64,000 bases of DNA from an uncultured Lachnospiraceae bacterium (GTDB taxonomy: Bacteria > Bacillota > Clostridia > Lachnospirales > Lachnospiraceae): contig CAJULA010000013.1 of the NCBI GenBank assembly GCA_910587155.1, forward strand, positions 1-64,000. The letters run 5' to 3'. The position numbers were made by a program, and so were the translations under genes. Each line of letters begins with the position of its first letter. Within the stretch, counting starts at the first letter, position 1. This document shows, one piece after another, positions 56,533 to 64,000 of the stretch. A model generated the notes under the pieces. The model made no database searches. It was not told the DNA's origin and saw only the letters and a list, made by a program, of their open reading frames with translations.

Positions 56533-59367
56533 TTATAATGTTTCCTTCCACGCGCCGATGCTGTCAGCCACCTCGTAGGAAACTTTTCCCTCTGCGATGG
56601 CTCTGAAATGCTCTCTGGCGCAGCGAATCTTTAATTCCTCAATCTTTCTTTGCTGCAGGTAGCTCATGGCCCCTTTTGTCTCCACCACGAAATAAGTGCC
56701 TCTGTCCGCTTCTTCATAAAAAGCGATCGCCCAGTCCGGGGTATATTTTCCCACCGGGGTGGAAATAGAAAAGCCATCCGGCAGCTTCACATAAACCGCA
56801 ACCCGCTCATCGCATTCCAGCCCCATGGCAAAATCGCGTTCCCTGAAAGAATCATAAATGACATAGTCAAACAGATGTTTTTCTGCCTTCATCGCATTCA
56901 CACCGGGTCTGGCTCTGGCAGTCCCGGCAGTCAGTATCTCCAAATCGTAATGCTCCTCCAGTGCATGGTAGGTAATATGACCGGCAAGCTCTGCCGCCTT
57001 CTCTTCCCTGATCAGTGCTCCGGCTCTGGCAATAAACTCCTCGGGGTTATGGCGAAACTGTGCAAAGATCTCCGGGCTGAGCGCCTGTAATATGGCGGCC
57101 ACCGCTTTCCGGGTCAGGCCCGTCCCATCGGCCAGTTTCCCGATCAGATCGTACCTGACCTTTGCATTGGCCATAAACTCAGAGGCATAACTGCCTGCCC
57201 TTTCTTTTTCAAATGCCATGCCGGAAAGGAGTGCTTCCCTGGAACCAATGGGATTCATCACGCCTGATTCCAGACAAAAGCCTGTCTTTTGCACATGCAG
57301 CCTGTCGTTCAGCGTGTGAACCGCTTTCGCAATCAGTTCTTTCGGATCAGGCCAGACCCTGTACACGGACTTGCGGCTGATCGCAGACCAGAGTGCCGCA
57401 AACTCCCGGCTGTTAAGTCTGTCTTTGTTTATGCATGGCTGCACAAAACTGCTGCGGGCATTTTCCGCCCCAAACCCGCACCCTTCTTTTTCATTGCCTT
57501 GCTCATCTCTGAGCGTCCTGTCGGCAACAGCCTCTGCCATCTCGGTCTGCAGCCCTCTGGCAAAGGAATCATAGCTTTCGCTGGCAATCACGGTAAGCAC
57601 ATTCACACTATGTACCTCATCTCCCAGCGCATCCGCGTCCATGCGTTCCCCCTCGCAGTTCACGCAAAGCCGCAGTCCTCTGCCCACCTCCTGCCGTTTG
57701 CGGATGGTACTTGCGCTCTGCTTCAATGTACAGATCTGAAACACATTCGGATTGTCCCAGCCCTCACGCAGAGCAGAATGGGAAAAAATAAAGCGGACCG
57801 GAGAGCGCTCCGGGTCACGGTCAAGGAGCAGTTCTTTGTTTTTCATAATCAGTTCATAGGCACTCACGTCATCCGAAATGCCCTCCTTCCTGCCGATCCT
57901 GCCATTGACCATCCTGCCCTTTCCGTCCACTGAAAAGTAACCGGCATGTGTCTTCTCTGCCGGGATGCTGCGCAGGTATCCGCCATAGGCATCCTCACCC
58001 GGGAATGCCTGATTTTCGGTAATCTCCCTGTACTCTTCCTCAAACATCCTGGCATAGGCACCGTTCACCGGCATGCCTGCCTCATCATACTCCCGGTACT
58101 TTGCCACTTCATCAATAAAAAAAAGAGAGAGTACTTTGATCCCCCGGCCAAACAGACTGCGTTCTCTCTCGATATGTGACAGAATCGTCTCCCGGATCTG
58201 GATACGCCGAAGCTGCTCCTCCTCAACAGCGCCGGTCACATCACCGGCATGTATTTTCAGGCCATTACCAAATTCCACCGAATCGTCACGTCCGTCGATC
58301 TGCCTGACCACAAACCCTTCCCTGTATTCTTCCAGCCCGCCGGAAACATCGTAAAGATTCTCCCCGATTCTGACAATACGGCTCTTTTTCTTCACACTGC
58401 CGCCCGCTGTTTTCACCTCAAACTGCAGTGTGGCCGTAGGAGCGCTGCCGGAACGGTTGATCCCCTCCAGATAGAGATAGCTGTCTGTCGCCGTGCGGCC
58501 GGTTACTGTGATCCCTTTTACGGCTATCTTTTTTACCAGCCGCCTGTTATAGGCATCCATGGCATCCAGGCGGTAGACCATATTATATATCCTGTCACTC
58601 TTATGGGTGGCAGAATAACGAAGCGTGAAAAGGGGATGAAACTCCCGCAGCCGCTGCCTTGTCTGTTTTCCCTCGACAGACTGCGGCTCATCGAGAATCA
58701 GAATCGGATTCGTCCCGGCGATGATATCAATGGGTCTGCGTGAACGAAACTCATCCAGCTTCCTGTAAATCCTTCTGGCATCCTTCCCTCTGGCACCAAA
58801 CGCCTGCGCATTGATTATCATCACATGAAGGGAACTGTCGGAAGCAAAATAATCAATGTGGGCGGGCTGCGACGAGTGATAGATAAAAAAATGGATCTTT
58901 TTCCCATATTCTTCCGCAAAATGCTCCTGTGTCACCAGAAAGGACTGATAGACTCCCTCACGGATTGCCACACTGGGAACGACCACAATAAACTTGCTCC
59001 AGCCATAGGCGCGGTTGAGCTCGAACATGGTCTTGATATAAGTATAAGTCTTGCCCACACCGGTTTCCATCTCCACCGTAAGATGATAGCCTTCCTCTCT
59101 GCCTTCCAGTCTCTCTGATGGGGCAATACGGTTGGCAAGCTGAACCTTTTGCAGATTGGCGAGTATGATCTCATCACGCAGCTTTTGTATGATCGGATGG
59201 TTACGCCATCCCGTAAAGTCCTCCTCATCCATAAGACCCTGCTGAAGGTATCCACTGCCCCTGTCCATCCTGTAGGAAGGCGTCAGATACGGCTGCCCCG
59301 CAAACACATCCACAACGGCCCTGGCGGCATCCGCCTGGAATTTCTGATCTCTGAACTGCAGTTTTAT
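56533..59367 (-). CDS. Type III restriction endonuclease subunit Res (orphan), apparent AUA start
   Basis: A DEAD-like helicase-nuclease of about 944 residues. Walker A METGVGKTYTYIKTMFEL, DEAD-box variant ILILDEPQSVEGK, motif VI RKRQEVGRGLRLCVN and a C-terminal PD-(D/E)xK nuclease (KYTPDWAIAF with FVVETKGAMSYL) identify a type III Res subunit. The first ATG/GTG lies at 59313, but the conserved N-terminus (KLQFRDQKFQADAARAVVDVF) continues upstream to an ATA at 59367, with AGAGGTG 7 bases before it, overlapping the preceding stop. No Mod methyltransferase gene is next to it. Confidence 0.88.
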   Translation of the reverse strand: MKLQFRDQKFQADAARAVVDVFAGQPYLTPSYRMDRGSGYLQQGLMDEEDFTGWRNHPIIQKLRDEIILANLQKVQLANRIAPSERLEGREEGYHLTVEMETGVGKTYTYIKTMFELNRAYGWSKFIVVVPSVAIREGVYQSFLVTQEHFAEEYGKKIHFFIYHSSQPAHIDYFASDSSLHVMIINAQAFGARGKDARRIYRKLDEFRSRRPIDIIAGTNPILILDEPQSVEGKQTRQRLREFHPLFTLRYSATHKSDRIYNMVYRLDAMDAYNRRLVKKIAVKGITVTGRTATDSYLYLEGINRSGSAPTATLQFEVKTAGGSVKKKSRIVRIGENLYDVSGGLEEYREGFVVRQIDGRDDSVEFGNGLKIHAGDVTGAVEEEQLRRIQIRETILSHIERERSLFGRGIKVLSLFFIDEVAKYREYDEAGMPVNGAYARMFEEEYREITENQAFPGEDAYGGYLRSIPAEKTHAGYFSVDGKGRMVNGRIGRKEGISDDVSAYELIMKNKELLLDRDPERSPVRFIFSHSALREGWDNPNVFQICTLKQSASTIRKRQEVGRGLRLCVNCEGERMDADALGDEVHSVNVLTVIASESYDSFARGLQTEMAEAVADRTLRDEQGNEKEGCGFGAENARSSFVQPCINKDRLNSREFAALWSAISRKSVYRVWPDPKELIAKAVHTLNDRLHVQKTGFCLESGVMNPIGSREALLSGMAFEKERAGSYASEFMANAKVRYDLIGKLADGTGLTRKAVAAILQALSPEIFAQFRHNPEEFIARAGALIREEKAAELAGHITYHALEEHYDLEILTAGTARARPGVNAMKAEKHLFDYVIYDSFRERDFAMGLECDERVAVYVKLPDGFSISTPVGKYTPDWAIAFYEEADRGTYFVVETKGAMSYLQQRKIEELKIRCAREHFRAIAEGKVSYEVADSIGAWKETL

Positions 59368-59373
59368 ACTCTG

Positions 59374-60120
59374 TCACCTCTTTCCCGTCCGCTTGCTCCC
59401 TTCTTTGAGAATGGGGCTGATTTTTTTATAAATCAGCATCGTGATCAGTGAAATCAGACCGCCTTTCAGAAGATTCAGAGGCGCTACCGCCATGACCACA
59501 AGCCCCGTCACACTCCTGATGGACGGGTTGACCTTCGTTCCCATGGCAATGATGGCCTCCATAGGCATCCCGAACATCTGCGCAAACTTGGGCAGAAGAT
59601 AGACTGCATTAAACGCAGTGCCAAACACTGTCATACATAATGTACCGGTAATCACGGCTATCACGGCATTTTTCCGCGTCTTATGCAGAAGATAAACGGC
59701 CGATGCCGGCAAGAGGTAACTGCAGCCTATGACAAAATTGGCAAGCTCACCCACAAACGCCGTGCTGCTGGGCTTAAACAAGACCTTCAAAACCACTTTG
59801 CAAAACTCGATCAGCACACCGGCCACCGGGCCGAAGGCAAAGGTCCCCACAAGTACCGGCAGTTCGCTGAGATCAAGGCCATAAAAGGGCGGTGCAAAAG
59901 GTACTGGCATCTCCAGTACCATCAGCACCGCTGCTATCGCCGCAAACATGCCGCAGACAGCCACCTTTCTCGTAGTTAAAACCCGTTCCCTGCTGCCGCT
60001 CCTTCTTATGGCTGCCTTCTCCATCAGATAGGAAACAAGCACCAAAATCACCACAATGCCAATAAACTGGGCAACGAAAACCGCATTTTCCGCGACAGAC
60101 TGCAGTAGTGTCTTTTCCAT
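59374..60120 (-). CDS. ribU: ECF transporter S component, RibU-like (riboflavin)
   Basis: A 248-residue membrane protein with six hydrophobic helices after an N-terminal extra helix (VFVAQFIGIVVILVLVSYL). The segment PPFYGLDLSELPVLVGTFAF and GPVAGVLIEFCKVVLKVLF match the substrate-binding loop region of RibU proteins, so riboflavin is the likely ligand. No energy-coupling genes (EcfA/T) are adjacent; group II modules share them. No FMN riboswitch is seen: the gene follows tex by 19 bases and the Res gene begins right after its stop. Confidence 0.8.
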   Translation of the reverse strand: MEKTLLQSVAENAVFVAQFIGIVVILVLVSYLMEKAAIRRSGSRERVLTTRKVAVCGMFAAIAAVLMVLEMPVPFAPPFYGLDLSELPVLVGTFAFGPVAGVLIEFCKVVLKVLFKPSSTAFVGELANFVIGCSYLLPASAVYLLHKTRKNAVIAVITGTLCMTVFGTAFNAVYLLPKFAQMFGMPMEAIIAMGTKVNPSIRSVTGLVVMAVAPLNLLKGGLISLITMLIYKKISPILKEGSKRTGKR

Positions 60121-60139
60121 GATTGCTCTCCTTTTTTGT

Positions 60140-62500
60140 TCAGGATTTCCCGGCTTTGATCTTCATTGTCAGAGAAATGCGTTTTTTGGGTACATCCACG
60201 GAAAGCACCTGTACTTCCACGATATCGCCCACACTCACTGCTTCCAGAGGGTGTCTGATAAAGCGGTCAGTGATCTGAGAAATATGTACCAGTCCGTCCT
60301 GGTGAACGCCGATATCCACAAAAGCGCCGAAATCAATCACATTGCGTACGGTTCCTTTGAGGATCATGCCGGGCTTTAAGTCCTTCATATCCATCACATC
60401 GCTGCGCAGAATGGGTCTGGGCATATCGTCTCTGGGATCCCTGGCAGGCTTTTCCAGTTCTTTCAGGATGTCGGTCAGCGTCAGTTCACCGATGCCCAGC
60501 TTCTCTGCCAGCTTTTTCTTGTCCCCTGCCCGCCGCTCAAGGCTGCCGACAGAACCGGCTTTCCCGGAACGCATGTTGCCTGTTTTTTTGTCTGTCTCTT
60601 CCGAAGCCTCCATTGTCACGCCGCCCATGGCTGCGGCCAGCGCCTTCCCCATAGCCGTATTGGTATTGCGGATCACAAACTGGTTCTTTTTCTGCTTCTT
60701 CTCCGTGGTCTTTGCCTCTGCACTGGCTTTGCCTTTCTCTGCCGCCGCCTTTTTCTGGGCTTCCTTTACATCCTCCATGGTCATGCCCAGATGAACCAGC
60801 AGTTTCTGCGCCGCTTCATAGGATTCCGGATGGACGCTTGTGGCATCGAGCGGGTTGTCACCATCCTGAATCCGCATAAATCCGGCGCACTGCTCAAAGG
60901 CTTTCGGCCCCAGCTTTGGCACTTTCAAAAGCTGTCTGCGATTGGTAAACCGACCGTTTGTCTCACGGTAATCCACGATATTTTTGGCAATGGTCTTGGT
61001 AATACCGGAAATATAGGAAAGCAGCGGCGCCGACGCGGTATTTAAGTCCACGCCCACCCGGTTCACGCAGTCTTCCACCACACCGCCCAGGGCTTCGCCC
61101 AGCTTTTTCTGATTCATATCATGCTGATACTGCCCCACACCAATGGATTTGGGATCAATCTTAACCAGCTCCGCCAGCGGATCCTGCAGACGTCTTGCAA
61201 TCGAAGCGGCACTCCTCTGTCCCACATCAAACTCCGGAAATTCCTCTGTGGCCAGTTTGCTGGCCGAATAGACAGAGGCCCCGGCTTCATTGACAATCAC
61301 ATACTGTAATGGCCGATCGAGTTCTTTTAGCAGTTCCACAATCACCTGTTCGGACTCCCGGGACGCCGTCCCGTTTCCAACAGAAATCAAATCTATATGA
61401 TATTTTGAGATAAGCCGCTTGAGTTCGGCCTTGGACTGTTCTACCTTATTCTGCGGTGCGGTGGGATAGATAACCTTTGTATCCAGTACTTTGCCGGTGC
61501 CGTCCACAACAGCCAGTTTACAGCCGGTGCGGAACGCCGGATCCCAGCCAAGCACAGTCTTGCCTGCAATGGGCGGCTGCAGAAGAAGCTGCTCCAGATT
61601 TTTTCCGAATACCGAAATGGCACCGTCCTCCGCCTTTTCCGTCAGTTCACTTCGAATATCCCGCTCAATGGCCGGTGCAATCAGACGCCCATAGCTGTCC
61701 TCAATGGTTCCCCGCAGAATGGGTGTCGTAATCTCATTGTTCTCTGTAATCACCTGTTTTTCGAGATAACGCAGAATGCGCTCCACCGGCGCTTCCACCC
61801 TGACGGTAAGGAATTTCTCATTCTCACCCCGGTTCAGGGCCAGAATCCGATGGCCTGCCGCCCCGTTCACCGGCTCAGAATAATCGTAATACATCTCATA
61901 GACACTCTGGGCCTTTTCATCTTTGGCCGTGCTGATCAGCTTCCCTTCTTCAAAGGTCACCTTTCTGATATAGGTCCGGTACTCCGCGTTATCGGAAATA
62001 TTTTCAGCTATGATATCCTGCGCTCCCTGCAGGGCTTCGTCTGCCGTCGCCACGCCTTTTTCCTCACTGATCCAGTCAGCGGCAGCGGTAAGGGCCGGCT
62101 GGGTCATTTTCTGCTCCAGAAGCAATTCCGCCAGCGGCAAAAGCCCCTTTTCCCTGGCCACACTGGCACGGGTCTTACGTTTGGGCCGATACGGACGGTA
62201 CAGATCCTCCACCGCCACAAGGGTTTCCGCCGCTCCGATCTGCCCCCGCAGCTCTTCCGTCAGTTTCCCCTGTTCCTCAATGCTGCCAAGTACCTGCTGC
62301 TTCTTCTCTTCCAGATTGCGCAGATACATAAGACGCTCATGAAGCATACGCAGCGCCTCATCGTTCAGTGCACCGGTGGCCTCCTTACGGTATCGGGAAA
62401 TAAAAGGGATGGTATTTCCCTCATCAATCAGACCGACTGCCGCTTCGACCTGCCATTTTTCTACTTTCAGTTCTTCTTTTAATTTTAATATAATATCCAT
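60140..62500 (-). CDS. tex: Tex-family S1 RNA-binding transcription accessory protein
   Basis: A 786-residue protein with the Tex architecture: N-terminal helix-turn-helix-like domain (residues 1-200), a YqgF nuclease-like domain (AFRTGCKLAVVDGTGKVLDTKV), HhH motifs (YISGITKTIAKNIVDYRET with FTNRRQLLKVPKLG), and a C-terminal S1 domain (LKGTVRNVIDFGAFVDIGV). A 60-residue insert rich in Lys/Ala and Thr lies just before the S1 linker (KAAAEKGKASAEAKTTEKKQ). Tex binds RNA and influences transcription and virulence-type gene expression. Head of a transcript with ribU and res. Confidence 0.93.
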   Translation of the reverse strand: MDIILKLKEELKVEKWQVEAAVGLIDEGNTIPFISRYRKEATGALNDEALRMLHERLMYLRNLEEKKQQVLGSIEEQGKLTEELRGQIGAAETLVAVEDLYRPYRPKRKTRASVAREKGLLPLAELLLEQKMTQPALTAAADWISEEKGVATADEALQGAQDIIAENISDNAEYRTYIRKVTFEEGKLISTAKDEKAQSVYEMYYDYSEPVNGAAGHRILALNRGENEKFLTVRVEAPVERILRYLEKQVITENNEITTPILRGTIEDSYGRLIAPAIERDIRSELTEKAEDGAISVFGKNLEQLLLQPPIAGKTVLGWDPAFRTGCKLAVVDGTGKVLDTKVIYPTAPQNKVEQSKAELKRLISKYHIDLISVGNGTASRESEQVIVELLKELDRPLQYVIVNEAGASVYSASKLATEEFPEFDVGQRSAASIARRLQDPLAELVKIDPKSIGVGQYQHDMNQKKLGEALGGVVEDCVNRVGVDLNTASAPLLSYISGITKTIAKNIVDYRETNGRFTNRRQLLKVPKLGPKAFEQCAGFMRIQDGDNPLDATSVHPESYEAAQKLLVHLGMTMEDVKEAQKKAAAEKGKASAEAKTTEKKQKKNQFVIRNTNTAMGKALAAAMGGVTMEASEETDKKTGNMRSGKAGSVGSLERRAGDKKKLAEKLGIGELTLTDILKELEKPARDPRDDMPRPILRSDVMDMKDLKPGMILKGTVRNVIDFGAFVDIGVHQDGLVHISQITDRFIRHPLEAVSVGDIVEVQVLSVDVPKKRISLTMKIKAGKS

Positions 62501-62720
62501 TCTGACAGCTCCTTTTTACACCTCCCCATTATACTGGAAAGCAACCGCGGATTGCAAGTCAGAATAGAGACAAAAATGATTGTTTCACAGTTACTTTTCA
62601 CACTCCGCGTACAAAGTAACATCACATAACATTTGAATTCTTCCGCAGAAAGTGTTATTATCATATTATATTACCAGACAGCAGGAAATCCGTCCTGTCT
62701 GTCAAAGAGGGAGCGGCAAT
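62501..62720. other. Intergenic region between tex and the Pro/Gln-rich gene
   Basis: 220 bases, divergent. AT-rich with CATATTATATTACC near 62656 as possible -10 for the plus direction; no repeats or terminators noticed. No ORF. Confidence 0.4.
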
Positions 62721-63299
62721 ATGGATTTTCAGAATAACCCTTACAATCGGGAACAGGAACAGGAGCAGCCTTCTGTCGGCATGACCGATGATCATCCCCA
62801 TCAGAACCCCGGCAATATGCCTGGCCATGAGCCAAATCAGATACCCGGCAGTTTTCCGTATCAGACGCCCGGCAGTATGTCTGGTCCTGCTCAGAATCAG
62901 ATACCCGGTGGTTTTCCGTATCAGATGCACGGGCGGATACCGGTCACGGTCCGAAGCGAGCCACAGACGGAAAACGCGCTGTCGTCGGCTGCCATGACGC
63001 TGGGGATCATCGGCGCCGTGTCCACGGTCCTCTTTTTTATCTTTCCGTTCCTCCCCTTTATCCTTATGAGCATCAGCATTGTACTCGCATTGCTCTCAAG
63101 AGGCAGCGGCAAAGCACTTTCTCCCCATGCAAAAGCCGGGCTGATCACTTCTACAGTCTGTCTTGGCATCATTACTCTCCTTTTTGTGACAATCGTCTTT
63201 TTCTTTGCCAGCGCAGCTGCGATCAATGAAAATGGCGGGCTGTTCGGCGGAGATCCTTATGAAGATATCTATGAAGATTTTTATGAATTTTATTATTAA
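62721..63299 (+). CDS. Membrane protein with Pro/Gln/Gly-rich N-terminal tail
   Basis: 192 residues from ATG 62721 (AGAGGGAG upstream). Residues 1-80 hold imperfect repeats of about 14 residues built on NQIPG-FPYQTPG (QIPGSFPYQTPGSMSG, QIPGGFPYQMHG). Residues 95-170 contain two to three transmembrane helices (MTLGIIGAVSTVLFFIFPFLPFILM, LGIITLLFVTIVFFFASA) in the style of DUF4190. The C-terminus is acidic and aromatic (YEDIYEDFYEFYY). Function unknown; a DUF4190-like membrane protein. Confidence 0.65.
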   Translation: MDFQNNPYNREQEQEQPSVGMTDDHPHQNPGNMPGHEPNQIPGSFPYQTPGSMSGPAQNQIPGGFPYQMHGRIPVTVRSEPQTENALSSAAMTLGIIGAVSTVLFFIFPFLPFILMSISIVLALLSRGSGKALSPHAKAGLITSTVCLGIITLLFVTIVFFFASAAAINENGGLFGGDPYEDIYEDFYEFYY

Positions 63300-63329
63300 T
63301 CAGCACATTGGGAATGATGAGGTGGCAGT

Positions 63330-63788
63330 ATGAGTATGACAATGAACGCAGTAGGCAATCTTCAAAACAGCGGACGGCCCGAACCGGATTTCGGCGGCTC
63401 CTCGCCAAAAACTCCCGGAGGGAAATCCACCCCCGGTGAATGCCAGACCTGTAAGAACAGAAAATATCAGGACGGCTCCAACGAGATGGTATCTTTTAAA
63501 TCAGCGGCACATATTTCCCCCAATGCCTCCGGCAGCCGGGTCAGAGCCCATGAGCAGGAGCATGTAAACAACGCCTTCAAAAAAGCCTCCATGAAAGGCG
63601 GAAAAGTGATTTCCGCTGCCGTATCCATAAGGACCAGTGTCTGTCCGGAATGTGGGCGCACGTACGTGGCAGGCGGGGAGACAAATACCCAGATCAAATA
63701 TTTTAATGAAGACAATCCTTATCAAAAAGATAAGAAAAGAGCGGATTCAGCCATCTATTCAGGTATGAATATTGATATCGCCGGCTGA
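63330..63788 (+). CDS. Putative zinc metalloprotease-like protein with HExxH and CxxC motifs
   Basis: A 152-residue protein with two CxxC pairs (CQTCKNRKYQD near residue 38 and SVCPECGRTYVAG near 105) and the motif RAHEQEHVNNAFKKA, a HExxH helix. The arrangement ECQTCKNRKYQDGSNE with SAAHISPNASGSRVRAHEQEH recurs in a set of uncharacterised Firmicute proteins related to SprT/peptidase-like families. The N-terminal 30 residues are disordered. Zinc binding is expected; activity is unproven. It lies 30 bases after the Pro/Gln-rich gene and is probably cotranscribed. Confidence 0.75.
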   Translation: MSMTMNAVGNLQNSGRPEPDFGGSSPKTPGGKSTPGECQTCKNRKYQDGSNEMVSFKSAAHISPNASGSRVRAHEQEHVNNAFKKASMKGGKVISAAVSIRTSVCPECGRTYVAGGETNTQIKYFNEDNPYQKDKKRADSAIYSGMNIDIAG

Positions 63789-63857
63789 GTACGCACAGGG
63801 CGCTGCAGGGTCACGCCACTGCAGATAAAAAAACGGCAAAATGGAGAACTGCTTTTT

Positions 63858-64000
63858 ATGAATCAGAAATTATCTGTTGCACAATTAAAATCAGTTGCCA
63901 GAGGGCAGCTTCTGGGAAGGTATGGCATAGCAATCGGTGCGGATGTAACGGCAAACGGTATCATAGTGATCGTTTCTCTGCTCTGTTCCGCCCTGACAAC
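63858..64000 (+). CDS. Start of a DUF975-like membrane protein (cut by window edge)
   Basis: ATG at 63858 (TGGAGA about 9 bases upstream) opens a frame that runs off the window: MNQKLSVAQLKSVARGQLLG, then RYGIAIGADVTANGIIVIVSLLCSAL. The opening with KLSVAQLKSVARGQLLGRYG is typical of DUF975 integral membrane proteins. Only 47 codons are visible. Confidence 0.5.
   Translation, partial: MNQKLSVAQLKSVARGQLLGRYGIAIGADVTANGIIVIVSLLCSALT

Noticed and set aside
1..64000. CRISPR arrays, rRNA genes, tmRNA, insertion sequences
   Set aside because: No regularly spaced repeats, rRNA-like blocks or transposase frames were seen in either strand.

Overview
The window reads as a chromosomal segment of an anaerobic low-temperature-of-evidence Firmicute, most likely a Lachnospiraceae-type Clostridia. 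Pointers (inference from gene content, not a database result): phosphotransbutyrylase and butyrate kinase (ptb-buk), tRNA-dependent amidation (GatCAB) under a T-box, a DUF1700/HAAS protein, a RibU-type ECF S component, an AgrC/AgrA-like pair, an iron-sulfur aldo/keto reductase, and strong AGGAGG-type ribosome binding sites with sigma-70 type promoters.

Left accessory region (1-9190). A minus-strand block of PBSX/Xkd-like contractile-tail genes runs leftwards from 6307: tail terminator-like protein, small protein, sheath, tube, tail assembly chaperone with a -1 frameshift extension, tape measure, and a baseplate/hub-like protein, continuing off the left edge. No head, portal, terminase or integrase gene is visible. 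Upstream are a long hairpin-rich leader, a minus-strand promoter, a phased repeat array and a divergent XRE repressor plus ImmA-like protease gene. A 27-nt copy of the 3' end of tRNA-Pro lies at 7880-7906 and the intact tRNA-Pro(UGG) at 9191-9265. Between them are a RelE/ParE-Phd toxin-antitoxin pair and mobile-element debris. This looks like a tailocin or defective prophage next to a small island accreted on a tRNA gene.

Housekeeping core (9270-30480), mostly minus strand: YfcE-like phosphodiesterase, RdgB, a degenerate amidase-fold protein, an RNA methyltransferase, an Asn-rich small protein, a candidate sRNA, a HAAS protein, ribokinase, guaB, a DUF6106-like protein, then aspS-gatCAB behind a T-box with a probable Asn (AAC) specifier, a 996-residue glycine-rich surface protein with a long leader, prfB with a programmed +1 frameshift at a UAA stop, and secA.

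Sensory region (30480-46320): a solute-binding lipoprotein with a hybrid histidine kinase and no permease; ptb-buk; an SPFH protein; an AgrC/AgrA-like pair divergent from a second solute-binding lipoprotein and a chemotaxis receptor; a membrane-anchored LuxR regulator with a MotA-like protein; a hypothetical exported protein; and a microprotein carrying a Na+-decarboxylase beta-type motif.

Right part (46320-64000): an ECF sigma, anti-sigma and ABC exporter operon; a ClpX-like unfoldase divergent from an HtrA protease; an orphan hypothetical gene; an aldo/keto reductase; tex-ribU-type III restriction Res subunit (no Mod, apparent AUA start); a proline/glutamine-rich membrane protein; an HExxH protein with two CxxC pairs; and the start of a DUF975-like gene cut by the edge.
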